From assembly GCF_010672455.1 (NCBI RefSeq), contig NZ_JAAHGO010000015.1:62001-126000 (forward strand): DNA of 64,000 nucleotides. Direction: 5' to 3'. Under the pieces are notes generated by a model. The model saw only the letters and a list, made by a program, of their open reading frames with translations, was not told the DNA's origin and did no database searches. Origin of the DNA: Okeania sp. SIO2C9. Lineage in GTDB: Bacteria > Cyanobacteriota > Cyanobacteriia > Cyanobacteriales > Microcoleaceae. Shown in pieces: positions 39,665 to 48,653 of this stretch. The translations under genes were made by a program, and so were the position numbers. Within the stretch, counting starts at the first letter, position 1, and the number at the start of each line of letters is the position of its first letter.

Positions 39665-40963
39665 TTAGATTTTTCCATTATCATCTTCCTCTCCACTTTC
39701 TGAATTTGGAGATATAGAAGATGAAGATTCTGATGCAGAATTTACTTGTTCATTTGTAGCTTCCCAATAATAATAATTATTATTAGTCTTGAGCTGAGAG
39801 TTACTACTTTTACCATGGGTATTTTGCATCATTTTCAACAAAGAACTACGGCTAGGAACTGGTTTACGAACTGGTTGTAGACCTTGAAGAACTTCCGAAA
39901 ACTGGAGGTCAGAAATAACAGACTTAGACTCTCGAAGTTTATGCCAAACAGAACGAGACATAAACAAAGAATGTTCAATTTGTTGAGCTTTTATCTTTTC
40001 TAAATATGCTTCACGTTCAGGTTGATAATCAACAGAAGCAAGTTGTAGAGCTTGATGAGGAAAATCTTGAGCCAGCGTTGCCATTTGAGATAATAACTCT
40101 GGATACAACCAAGTATAAGCTGGATGTACAGTTAATTGAGCTATATGTGGTTGTGTACCATCACGACATAATTGTACTTGAAAGTAGCCGATCGCTGCCT
40201 TACGTTGAGGTTCAAACACATACCCACTAACCAATTCAGTATGATTTAGCCATTGCCTTACTCCCTCTATTAAACTACTAACAAAGCCAGTTTTAAAATC
40301 TGGGATATGGCGGTCGAATACTTGCCGTACCAGAGGAGGCATAGATACTGTGTCCAATTGATAGAGCAACTGAGCATCAGCATTACTAATAGGTAGTAAG
40401 TTTGGTAAATTTGGCTGAGAAAGGGCTAACTCTTGTAATTGTTGAGGAGTAATTGTCCAGTAAGTAATTTGGGCTAATGGCTGAAAACCATTTTGCCGAT
40501 AAAGGGCCATAGTTTCTTTATCATTAACATTAACTTCCAATAACCATGTCCGTGCTTCCCAAATTTTCTCAAAGCAGTATCGTAATAGTTGAGAACCTAT
40601 TCCTCTGTTTGTCCCTGTTTCTTCCGTAACTATCCCTTCTACCCGCCAACTGCTGCGAGTGCGGTTGCTAGGAGATACCTGGACTGCTCCTTTAATTTGT
40701 CCATCTACTTCTGCAACATAGGAAGTTAGCAAATATTTGCAGGGATTAGGGAAAAGGCTCAATAATTTTATAGGCCAGTACCAACGACTAATTTGTGGTA
40801 ATTTCTGACTAAGGTTAATAGGAGAGAGGTTAAAGGTAACATCTCGGTGTTTGTGTTGTACTTCTGGAGTTTCCTTACTTATGTTCTTGATCGCTTCTAG
40901 GTCGCGGTACTCTAGGGGACGGATGACCACCTGACTTTGGTTCTGGCCCTTAAAAGGTTTCAT
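39665..40963 (-). CDS. GNAT family N-acetyltransferase
   Basis: Start set to ATG 40963 (MKPFKGQNQSQ) with AGAAG before it; the longer frame begins with TTG. 432 residues. The acetyl-CoA binding region is EGIVTEETGTNRGIGSQLLR YC with WLLEVNVNDKETMALYRQNGF in the N-terminal half. The C-terminal half looks like a second, degenerate GNAT-like fold (YFQVQLCRDGTQPHIAQLTV). The tail is Ser/Glu-rich (SASESSSSISPNSESGEEDD). Substrate unknown. Position upstream of ruvX. Confidence 0.88.
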   Translation of the reverse strand: MKPFKGQNQSQVVIRPLEYRDLEAIKNISKETPEVQHKHRDVTFNLSPINLSQKLPQISRWYWPIKLLSLFPNPCKYLLTSYVAEVDGQIKGAVQVSPSNRTRSSWRVEGIVTEETGTNRGIGSQLLRYCFEKIWEARTWLLEVNVNDKETMALYRQNGFQPLAQITYWTITPQQLQELALSQPNLPNLLPISNADAQLLYQLDTVSMPPLVRQVFDRHIPDFKTGFVSSLIEGVRQWLNHTELVSGYVFEPQRKAAIGYFQVQLCRDGTQPHIAQLTVHPAYTWLYPELLSQMATLAQDFPHQALQLASVDYQPEREAYLEKIKAQQIEHSLFMSRSVWHKLRESKSVISDLQFSEVLQGLQPVRKPVPSRSSLLKMMQNTHGKSSNSQLKTNNNYYYWEATNEQVNSASESSSSISPNSESGEEDDNGKI

Positions 40964-41260
40964 AATTTTTTCTTCTAGATTTTTATGTACTGATATCAAA
41001 TATCAAATAAAGTTTTGATTCTGGTGGAGCTGGAAATTTGGCTCAATCCATTTTTGGTCATCCAGATAATTTTGAATGACTAAAATGGACGTTAGTTTAT
41101 AGTTATTTCAGATTAGCTATATAAGCATTAGTAATACTTTATATCTTGCTAATTCCAGTAATCTTCACTTTTTTAGCCTTCATTTCCATCAAGTAAACAA
41201 TTCGGGATGCTTGGAATCCCTGTCGCTTGAGCGCAGCGACTCGTGCGACTTTAGCCACCG

Positions 41261-42435
41261 TTACGCTACACATAGCTTGTTCGACCTCCCAATGAGCCGC
41301 ACCTTACTCGGTGCGTATTGCCCTAACCGTTTCCAGTTGTGGTCATACACACTGATATTTTTGGACTTGGCTGTCTGGGTATAACCACCTACCCAGCCCA
41401 TCAAAGTTTCACCAGACTTGGTAGCCATGACTCGATCGCCACAGCGCACATCAAATGGGGTAATGGTTCCACCCTTGCGCTTGCGCTTTCCTCCCTTGTC
41501 AGCCTTGTCAAAGTGCAATGCTCTACGAAAGTATTCAGGTCTGGTGATTGTCCTGAATGGTGCAGAGGTAATGGTGACAGACCCAATCCATGTATGCAAG
41601 TCGTAGCCAATCTTGGGTACCAGTCCAAACCTAATGAACTCTGTAGCAGCTAAGGCCATGCCATCTACTGGATGAGACTCTGGTGTTTGAGCCTTCTTGT
41701 CCTTGATTTTTGTTAGTCCCAAATGCTTGCGGATTTGACTGGTACCATTGCCATTTTTCTGCCAACCTAAGACGGTCTTGACTGGTGCAATAGACAGCAA
41801 TTGCTTCATCGCCCAGAAATGGGCGACCATCACAGGAGAAAACCCTTTGCCAGAACGCGCCCCCCTCCTACCACTAGTTAAATCCACATCGGCTTTGATG
41901 ACCTCATAAACCATGCTGGATATTGGATAGATTTTGGATAGCTCAGTCACTATTCTGAACTCCATCTCCCTAGCAGCTCGAATTGATGGAGCTATCTTGC
42001 CATCACGCCTACGGTTGTCAAACCGCTTCTGGCGGTGGGCACGTTGCTCGAAAAGGATTTTCCGATTAATCCGCTGGCCACGCCTCACTCGACGATGAAG
42101 GGCACGACCAGGAGCATTTTTGATAACTTTGCCGTTCTTGATCGTGGCTGCACCTATGCGCTCTTTTACCCGCTGAAACGGCAGAACCAGATGAGCTAGA
42201 TAGAGGGTGGCTTTGGCCGACTGTATAGCAACCCCTGTGTAGGACTTGCCTGGGTCTACCCCTACTGCTACCTTTTGAACGTTGCGACCTGATGGCTCAA
42301 CGACTAAGCAGACCTAGTAAATGCCAGCATCATTCCAGTGCCCTGTTATTTCGCTCTTACCCAACGACGTGCCCGTGATGCTTTGGTGGGCATCGCTGGC
42401 GTACCGTCTGGGTTTTGTACCGGAACTCTAGTCAT
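41261..42435 (-). pseudogene. isrB: IsrB-type (HNH-less IscB) RNA-guided nickase gene, inactivated
   Basis: Reads from ATG 42435 as MTRVPVQNPDGTPAMPTKAS, a PLMP-like N-terminus, then loses frame by a one-base deletion and meets a TAG about 14 codons later. The rest is open to 41261. RuvC-I aspartate is in VAVGVDPGKSYTGVAIQS. The arginine-rich bridge helix (HRRVRRGQRINRKILFEQRA, QKRFDNRRR) follows, then RuvC-II VYEVIKADVDL and RuvC-III HPVDGMALAATEF. No HNH domain lies between II and III, the feature separating IsrB from IscB. The C-terminus has GGKRKRKGGTITPFDVR and SVYDHNWKRLGQYAPSK. 1175 nt, one short of 392 codons. GC is above its surroundings, suggesting transfer. Confidence 0.85.
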
Positions 42436-42655
42436 TTTGGAGATAATCCTAAATTAGTTGTATGTCCCTATGACCCCCTAATACGTTGTGTCTCACAGTT
42501 ACGCGATGCTTCTACCAAAAGAAGCCCACAGGTAATCCAGACTAGGGAAATATCTGGAGGTGTGCGTATTAGGCTTAGTCTAATCACCTTTTAGTTGGGT
42601 ATTGGGCTACCCAAGCTCCGTCGCGAAGAGCGCGGAGAAGGTGACCTTCTTGTCT
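42436..42655 (-). ncRNA. Probable omega RNA of the IsrB element
   Basis: IsrB and IscB genes are preceded by a structured guide RNA whose 5' part is the guide. Here about 220 bp directly upstream of the isrB start are non-coding, GC-rich and stem-forming (for example AAGGTCACCTTCTCCGCGCT with CTCTTCGCGACGGAG, and GGGCTTCTTTTGGTAGAAGC on the minus strand). The 5' end lies at the stop codon of the next gene, so the guide would come from that gene's 3' end. Inferred from position and structure, not from a covariance match. Confidence 0.6.
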
Positions 42656-43827
42656 TATGATGATGGCCTGATCAAAACTACTGGGGTTTGTTCATCTGCA
42701 TTTCCTGCGGGATTACTTCTTAAAGCTTCCTCTAGTAAAGAGGTAGATACATTAGAGGTTGCTGCTAATATTTTAACTGCTTTCAAATCGTTAACATCTA
42801 CGATCGCTGCACCCAGACCAGTTGCTTTTTGGATTTGTTCTACTAATTTTTGAGGATTTTCTGGGCCTAAAACTATAAATTGGTCATAAGGAGGTAAAGT
42901 TCCGGTAACATCATCTATTAGTCTGGCTTGTTCTCCTGCAAATTGATAGAACATACCGGGCTTTCCTAATAATTTGGCTATGGCACCTCCCAAAAAGGCC
43001 ATCAATACTTTGGCTGGTCCAACAATATCTACAAGAGTTTGCATCCCACAAGCTGTTGCTAGACTAGAAGTGGGCAGAAAGAAGTAACATATACGTTTGG
43101 CTACCCATCCAGGTTTAACGTCAGTGGGGTGACGAAAACGACCTTGTATTAGGGCTAGGGGTGTTTCACCGATGGTCACTATGTCCCCTGGTTGAGCATG
43201 GGGAACGACGTAACGTTTGACAATTTCTATCGGATCGTCTAACTCTGTTAATAAATGAGTGCGAATGGGAAATACTGCTGCATTTTGTGCTTCTCGCTGA
43301 TTTGGAATAGCTTTAGGATCGGGAAATTTGAGAGGCACTACAATATGGCGAGTTTTGGGAATGCGACCTTGAGGCCCATAGGTAATATAATTAACTTTAA
43401 TCCAAGCTGACTTTAGTTGGTCTAAATTTTCCCCATGAATATCAATTGATATCTTCAGTTTTGTCTTTTTTCCTACTTTAACAATATAAGCAAACCAATA
43501 GTTATCGGGTCTAGCAGGGGCGTCTTCATGGAAAGGAATAATTTGAGTTTGATAATTTACTTTTTCTAAACTTGCACCAGACAGTAGTTTTACTTCTGCT
43601 TGTATTTCTGGCACCATAATTTCTAAGCTTTTGGTACGGTTGCATAATTCCATTTCACCCACTAATAAGTAATTTTCTGGTTCTGCAACTGCTAAATGCC
43701 ATTCTCCAGAGGTTAGTTCTAAAGCATTTCCTGGACGACTACGATATTGTAATTCTAGTGCTAAATAGCCTAAACCTAGAAGTACAGTTAAGACGATAAT
43801 TCCTGTTGTGAAAATTTCTATAATCAC
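42655..43827 (-). CDS. F420-0:gamma-glutamyl ligase-like (CofE-like) protein
   Basis: 390 residues. N-terminal membrane helix (IFTTGIIVLTVLLGLGYLAL) followed by a cyanobacteria-type extension, then the CofE-like core with RTHLLTELDDPIEIVKRYVV, GDIVTIGETPLALIQGR and VIVDVNDL-like GAAIVDVNDLKAVKILAAT. Cyanobacteria of this kind are not known for F420 use in this context, so the true substrate may differ. Start GTG 43827, with GGAG eight bases upstream. The IsrB element is inserted just after its stop codon. Confidence 0.82.
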   Translation of the reverse strand: MIIEIFTTGIIVLTVLLGLGYLALELQYRSRPGNALELTSGEWHLAVAEPENYLLVGEMELCNRTKSLEIMVPEIQAEVKLLSGASLEKVNYQTQIIPFHEDAPARPDNYWFAYIVKVGKKTKLKISIDIHGENLDQLKSAWIKVNYITYGPQGRIPKTRHIVVPLKFPDPKAIPNQREAQNAAVFPIRTHLLTELDDPIEIVKRYVVPHAQPGDIVTIGETPLALIQGRFRHPTDVKPGWVAKRICYFFLPTSSLATACGMQTLVDIVGPAKVLMAFLGGAIAKLLGKPGMFYQFAGEQARLIDDVTGTLPPYDQFIVLGPENPQKLVEQIQKATGLGAAIVDVNDLKAVKILAATSNVSTSLLEEALRSNPAGNADEQTPVVLIRPSS

Positions 43828-43998
43828 TTAATCTCCTATTAATATTTATTTGAACTAAGTTTGCTTAATATAATTTTCTTAATCTTATTTGAAAATTCAG
43901 CTTATTTTACCGAAAAAATTGGTCCAAAGCCTCGCCTATGAGAGAGCGCCTTCGTATCAGACTTTTAGCTATTGGGTAGTTCCTGCAATTTGTAAATA

Positions 43999-44492
43999 GG
44001 GTTTGCTGATTAAATATCGCCCTTATTGACTAATATTGGTTTGAGTAATTTTATGTCTGGAGGGGGTGCGAGGTTTTAGGTGGTAATGGTTCAAAAATTC
44101 AGGATTTTGGTCAAGAGTTGGGCAGAACATGGGACAAAACGCCCGCTCCTACCTCCTTCAAATTCCCTGTTCCTCCTGTCCCCCTCCTGGGAGCAGGGCT
44201 GTTTCAAAGTATCGTAAGTTAACGATTTAGGGAGAAAAAGAGATTAGGGGATAGTGGAACATTAAAATTTACCAAAATTTGCCGATTTTGAGCGCCAATA
44301 AGCATATTTAAGCTCTGAGAAAATATTTGGTTCAACGCCACTTAAAAGCTTCCATCCCCGTGTCTCCGTGTCTCCGTGTCCCCGTGTCTATTGAGAATGA
44401 AACAGCCCTCCCCTCCACGGTCGGGGTTAGGGGTGGGTTGTCTCCTGTCTCCTGTCTCCTACCTTCACCCATAAGACTTTTTCAGCAAACCC
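43999..44492 (+). mobile_element. Family B MITE with another MITE inside
   Basis: Ends GGGTTTGCTGATTAAAT and TTTTTCAGCAAACCC, flanked by a perfect TAAATA duplication (43993-43998 and 44493-44498). Split by the 213-bp element at 44196-44408. A truncated family A start lies just upstream (near 43907). Confidence 0.85.
44196..44408 (+). mobile_element. Nested MITE with GGGCTGTTTCA ends
   Basis: 213 bp, terminal inverted repeats GGGCTGTTTCA and TGAAACAGCCC. It carries CCGTGTCTCCGTGTCTCCGT tandem units. Inserted in the guanine-rich centre of the family B element. Confidence 0.8.
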
Positions 44493-44918
44493 TAAATATA
44501 TAGCACTACGCAAATAGGTTAGGATGTTTATAAATGCTCAAACTTAGTGAGGGATTACTTTTGACTTCTGACTTCTGAGTTTTGCATAGCGCTATACCAC
44601 CACGAACTGCTATCTATTGACATTTTTTCTTAAATATGATATAAGCACATAGCTAAATTTAAGAATCTGCGTCTCTGAGGGAGCGCAGAGTGTCAAAAAG
44701 TAAAACAAAAGATATAAGTGATTCTCGTTCTTTTTCTTGTAAAGATTTGTAAACTAATAGATAGTGTTTTGCCAGATTGGTTTCTAGAAAAAATTAGTCC
44801 CACTCAGAAAAAATACTTCTAACTCTATGTTGCTGATGCACAGAATATATTTGGAGTATTTTCGCAAGAACACAAAACTAGAAATTTACTGATTTTTGAA
44901 CTCAGAAATAGGACTTTT

Positions 44919-45857
44919 ATGAAGCAACTTATGATTGCCGAACGCTATCTATTACTTGTACATATCTTGTCAACAGTTTTTGGACTAGCAGGTCTGTTAA
45001 TAGTTCTACCTAATCCTGATATTATTATCAGCTTGCCTCCAGTAGGACAGACTGCTTTCCAATTGAGTATGACAGGTGGAGGAGCAACTTATATTATCTT
45101 TGGAGCATTAGCAGTTGCCTTGTATAGCATGAGGAATTTAGGAATAGGTACAACTCTGGCTTTTATGCTGCCTTCTGTGTTTCTATCTTTGAGTAGCGAA
45201 CTATTGGGCACTAGCACAGGTTTTCCTTTTGGAGATTATGCTTACCTGAGTGGCTTAGGATACAAAATCGCAGGTTTAGTACCTTTTACAATTCCCTTAT
45301 CTTGGTTTTATATGGGATTAGTTTGCTATTTACTAGCTCGTTGTGGTTTACAAGTCAAGAGTTCTAGTTCTTGGTTACGTCATGTAGGAGCGATCGCTAC
45401 AGGGGCAGTACTTCTAACAGCTTGGGACTTAGTCCTTGACCCAGCCATGAGTCAGGCACCATTTCCGTTTTGGACATTTCAAGAGGAAGGCTCTTTCTTT
45501 GGTATGCCTTACCGCAACTTACTAGGATGGGTAGGTACAGGTGCAATATATATGTCTGTAGCTGCTTGGTTTTGGCGCAAGAAAACAATTTCATTGTCCC
45601 GCCAAGAGTTAAATCTGCCACTCATTACCTATTTAGTTAACTTTGCTTTTGGAGCAATAATTACTGTAGTTGCACTAGATAGCAGATTCTTATTACCTAC
45701 TTGTTTGAGTGTGCTGTTAGGGGTAATTCCAGCGATCGCCCTGTGGTGGATATCTCCAGCTAATCAATTGAATGAGGTGGAGATGTCCCTCGATAATGCG
45801 ATGAGTGATGATGAGGTAAAAGTACCTGCGACGCAGGTAAAAATGGCTATTAAATAA
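44919..45857 (+). CDS. cruF: Gamma-carotene 1'-hydroxylase CruF
   Basis: Membrane enzyme that adds water to the psi end of gamma-carotene or related carotenoids on the way to myxol. 312 residues with about eight helices. Characteristic features are ELLGTSTGFPFGDYAYL, PFTIPLSWFYMGLVCYLLAR, AWDLVLDPAMS and FWTFQEEGSFFGMPYRNLLG WVGTG. Acidic and His-poor, in line with the family. The glycosyltransferase gene cruG follows on the same strand, though 720 bp away because of inserted repeats. ATG at 44919. Confidence 0.93.
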   Translation: MKQLMIAERYLLLVHILSTVFGLAGLLIVLPNPDIIISLPPVGQTAFQLSMTGGGATYIIFGALAVALYSMRNLGIGTTLAFMLPSVFLSLSSELLGTSTGFPFGDYAYLSGLGYKIAGLVPFTIPLSWFYMGLVCYLLARCGLQVKSSSSWLRHVGAIATGAVLLTAWDLVLDPAMSQAPFPFWTFQEEGSFFGMPYRNLLGWVGTGAIYMSVAAWFWRKKTISLSRQELNLPLITYLVNFAFGAIITVVALDSRFLLPTCLSVLLGVIPAIALWWISPANQLNEVEMSLDNAMSDDEVKVPATQVKMAIK

Positions 45858-46020
45858 CATAAGCATTCAGCCGTCAGCTATCAGCTATCAGCTATTGCTT
45901 TTAGTTTTAGATAAAAGCTTTACTAATTGAGTCAGAATTTATACTTACGCCTAAAAGCTGGCTGTAAAGTCTATATTCGTTAAAACCCCCTTGAGAGCTG
46001 AGAGCTGACAGCTAATAGCT

Positions 46021-46044
46021 GTTTGCGCAGCATTCCACAGGAAA
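46021..46044 (-). repeat. Small dispersed repeat
   Basis: TTTCCTGTGGAATGCTGCGC plus AAAC on the minus strand; same family as 301-324, between cruF and cruG. Confidence 0.75.
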
Positions 46045-46334
46045 TGCTTACAAAATAACTCAAAAGTTATATCAGTTTTAAGTTTGAGAGAGTTTCGACT
46101 TATTTAATAATTTGCGTAACTTAGAGATATAATACGCTAGTTATCACAGGCAAGTAGTAACGAGGGTGAAATTTGTATATTCTGCACTAATCGCGGCTGA
46201 AACATTTCTGGCAGTCTATCTATATAGACATAGACCTCAGAAGAAATCCCGCTCCCTACGCTAAAACGACGCAATCAGGGTTTGAGGACTTTTTTCTGAT
46301 GTTGATTGACAAAGATTTAAATGTAGTTATAGAG

Positions 46335-46485
46335 TTTAGATATGCGGTTGGGCAAGACCCGTCAATGTCTGTGGATGAGTAACCGCCGACGGCCTCACAA
46401 GAAGCAGGTAGGGACGTTGCATGCAACGTCCGTACACATCAATTTGTCACGTTATGTGACGCTTTGTATCAGTTTTATGAAGCAG
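46335..46485 (+). mobile_element. Orphan IS605-type right end (headless tnpB 3' end)
   Basis: Shares CTGTGGATGAGTAACCGCC, GACGGCCTCA-type and TGTGACGCTTTGTATCAGTT blocks with the end of the tnpB pseudogene at 54173-55261. No tnpB precedes it. A 28-bp palindrome (46408-46435) is inserted in it. The right end would include the guide-RNA scaffold. Confidence 0.75.
46408..46435. repeat. 28-bp near-perfect palindrome inserted in IS605 right end
   Basis: GTAGGGACGTTGCA and its mirror complement with one mismatch; same sequence as the core of 23963-23994. Confidence 0.8.
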
Positions 46486-46580
46486 AACACCAGGGGCAAA
46501 GGTATTTGAAAAAATAAATTCTTGGCTTTGTTTGAGAGATAATATAAAGTCTGAAATACTGCCCAATAGAATTCCAAATT

Positions 46581-47753
46581 ATGCCTGAAGCCTTTTTTTT
46601 TGTCATTCTACTGTTGCAACTACCAGCAACAGCTATCTTACTATCGCGTCTCATTAAAGGTCCTACTCGCCAACCGCCATTAAAACCTGATTCGCCCACA
46701 CCAGAATTAGTAGGTAAAGTAACTGTTGTCATACCAACTCTTAATGAGGCCACTCGCATTACTCCCTGTTTGCTTGGGTTGAGTCGGCAAAGTTACGAAG
46801 TGCGGGAATTTATTGTCGTTGATAGTAACTCGGTAGATGATACCCAATATATAGTCAAAACTAAGGCAGAAACAGACCCAAGGTTTCGCTTAATTACGGA
46901 TGACCCTTTGCCCTCTGGATGGGTAGGTCGTCCGTGGGCTTTGCATACAGGCTTTTTGAAAAGTTCTCCAGAGAGTGAATGGTTCCTCGGGGTAGATGCA
47001 GATATTCAACCAAACCCAGGGTTGGTGGCTAGTTTGGTCAAAAAGGCAGAGGCTGAAAACTATGACCTGATTTCGTTGTCGCCACAGTTTATTCTGAAAT
47101 ATCCAGGAGAACTGTGGCTACAACCTGCTTTGCTCATCACATTGGTCTATAGATTTGGACCTACGGGCACGGGGGCACAAACACCAGAACGAGTTATGGC
47201 CAATGGTCAGTGTTTTCTGTGTCGGCGCTCGGTGTTGTCAGAGGTGGGGGGTTATAGCAGTGCTAAGGGTTCTTTTTGTGATGATGTAACTCTGGCTAGA
47301 AATATTGCTGCCCAAGGTTTTAAGGTGGGGTTTTTGGATGGGGCGGAGGTTTTGCAGGTCAGGATGTATGAGGGTATGGCAGAAACTTGGCAGGAGTGGG
47401 GGCGATCGCTTGACCTGAAGGATGCTTCCCCTACTGCTCAAATTTGGAGTGACCTTTGGTTATTGTCAGCTACCCAGGGTTTGCCTTTGTTGATAGTTTT
47501 GAGTTATTTATTGTTTAGTTTGCCTGTTGATGTTTCTTTGTCTTCCAGGTTTTTGTTATTTGGATTAAATTTATTTTTACTATTAATTAGATTTGCTTTG
47601 TTATTAGCGATCGCTCCTTCTTATGACTTGAGTAAAGCTAAAGCTGGTTGGTTATTTTGGTTATCTCCTTTAGCAGATCCTTTGGCAGTTCTGCGGATAT
47701 TTTTATCTGCTATGAAAACTCCCACAAAATGGAGAGGTAGAGTTTATGGTTAA
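46581..47753 (+). CDS. cruG: 2'-O-glycosyltransferase CruG
   Basis: Family 2 glycosyltransferase that attaches the sugar to myxol, completing myxoxanthophyll-type carotenoids. 390 residues. N-terminal hydrophobic helix (FFFVILLLQLPATAILLSRL), GT-A core with VTVVIPTLNEATRI, FIVVDSNSVDDT and the DXD-like GVDADIQPNPG, then FCDDVTLARNI and a C-terminal membrane region (LLIVLSYLLFSLPV). Normally adjacent to cruF, as here. Confidence 0.93.
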   Translation: MPEAFFFVILLLQLPATAILLSRLIKGPTRQPPLKPDSPTPELVGKVTVVIPTLNEATRITPCLLGLSRQSYEVREFIVVDSNSVDDTQYIVKTKAETDPRFRLITDDPLPSGWVGRPWALHTGFLKSSPESEWFLGVDADIQPNPGLVASLVKKAEAENYDLISLSPQFILKYPGELWLQPALLITLVYRFGPTGTGAQTPERVMANGQCFLCRRSVLSEVGGYSSAKGSFCDDVTLARNIAAQGFKVGFLDGAEVLQVRMYEGMAETWQEWGRSLDLKDASPTAQIWSDLWLLSATQGLPLLIVLSYLLFSLPVDVSLSSRFLLFGLNLFLLLIRFALLLAIAPSYDLSKAKAGWLFWLSPLADPLAVLRIFLSAMKTPTKWRGRVYG

Positions 47754-47990
47754 TATCATGTCCGGTTGAACAGCTATTGATAGTGTCGGTCCAGTAGGGT
47801 GTGTTAGCGGTAGCGTAACGCACAAAACCCTATACCTATTGTTAGTGCGTAAGTTCTGCAATTGTTAAAGAGGGCGAATACCATTCGCCCCTACAATCTG
47901 GGTTTAGTTCCTTGCGATCGCCAGATTTATGATGAGAGGTACAGTAGAAAGTTCTTAAAAATAGCGATCGCATATTGCTAGTCACTACAG
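47754..47990. other. Intergenic with short palindromic repeats
   Basis: Contains TAATATCATGTCCGGTTGAA, similar to a family D end, a stem GTGTGTTAGCGGTAGCGTAA next to CGCAC, and the imperfect palindrome AGGGCGAATACCATTCGCCC near 47871-47890. Confidence 0.55.
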
Positions 47991-48437
47991 TTATGGTTTA
48001 ATCCAACCTTGAAAAGCTGCTACTAAAATATTAGCAATTGGATTATCGAGAGCTTCTTTGAATGCTTGTATTCCTGATGATTTTAATGCTCCTATTACTC
48101 GCTGTTTTAATCTGGGATTATTTTCTACAATTTCAACAGCTTGAGCAACAACTGCCATTTGTTCTGCTGTAGTTTCTGTAGGGTTTGATTGTTCTAATTG
48201 TTGGAGAAGTTGTTGAATTTCTGCTGCTGTTTCAGTTAAATTCTTTGGTTGAGCTTCGTTAATATTTCTAATTAGTGTATCAGCGTTGATTATTCCGTTG
48301 TTCAAACTTACAGCTACATTAGTGTTATTAGTGTTTTGATTCTCACCTTCTCTTTTATCAACACCTGTAACAAAACCGCCTTGTTGTTCTATTTTGCCGC
48401 CGTATATAGTGGTATTTTTTGAATTATTGTTTTCCAT
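47991..48437 (-). CDS. Uncharacterised protein with conserved helical C-terminus
   Basis: 148 residues, no signal peptide. N-terminal repeat-like region with IEQQGGFVTGVDKREGENQN and NGIINADTLIRNINEAQP, followed by a helical domain LTETAAEIQQLLQQLEQSNP, TETTAEQMAVVAQAVE and a conserved ending LKQRVIGALKSSGIQAFKEA...PIANILVAAFQGW. I have seen this ending in many cyanobacterial proteins near NTPases but cannot name a family. A diverged relative is the next gene. Confidence 0.7.
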   Translation of the reverse strand: MENNNSKNTTIYGGKIEQQGGFVTGVDKREGENQNTNNTNVAVSLNNGIINADTLIRNINEAQPKNLTETAAEIQQLLQQLEQSNPTETTAEQMAVVAQAVEIVENNPRLKQRVIGALKSSGIQAFKEALDNPIANILVAAFQGWIKP

Positions 48438-48653
48438 AGTGCTTGTCTTTAGATGTGTACTATTTGATTTTTCAGTTATATTGTGTTCAGTTGAACAACC
48501 ATAATCAATTTCTATGTTTCTAACCTGTAGGGAAGTTTCACATAACCTCTCAACATTGTGGGGAATTTAGCGGACAAAATACTATCCTGGAGAGTTCAAT
48601 GTCAACATTGAAAACTATACCCATTGTCGTTGGAGGATTCTGGATATCATTCT

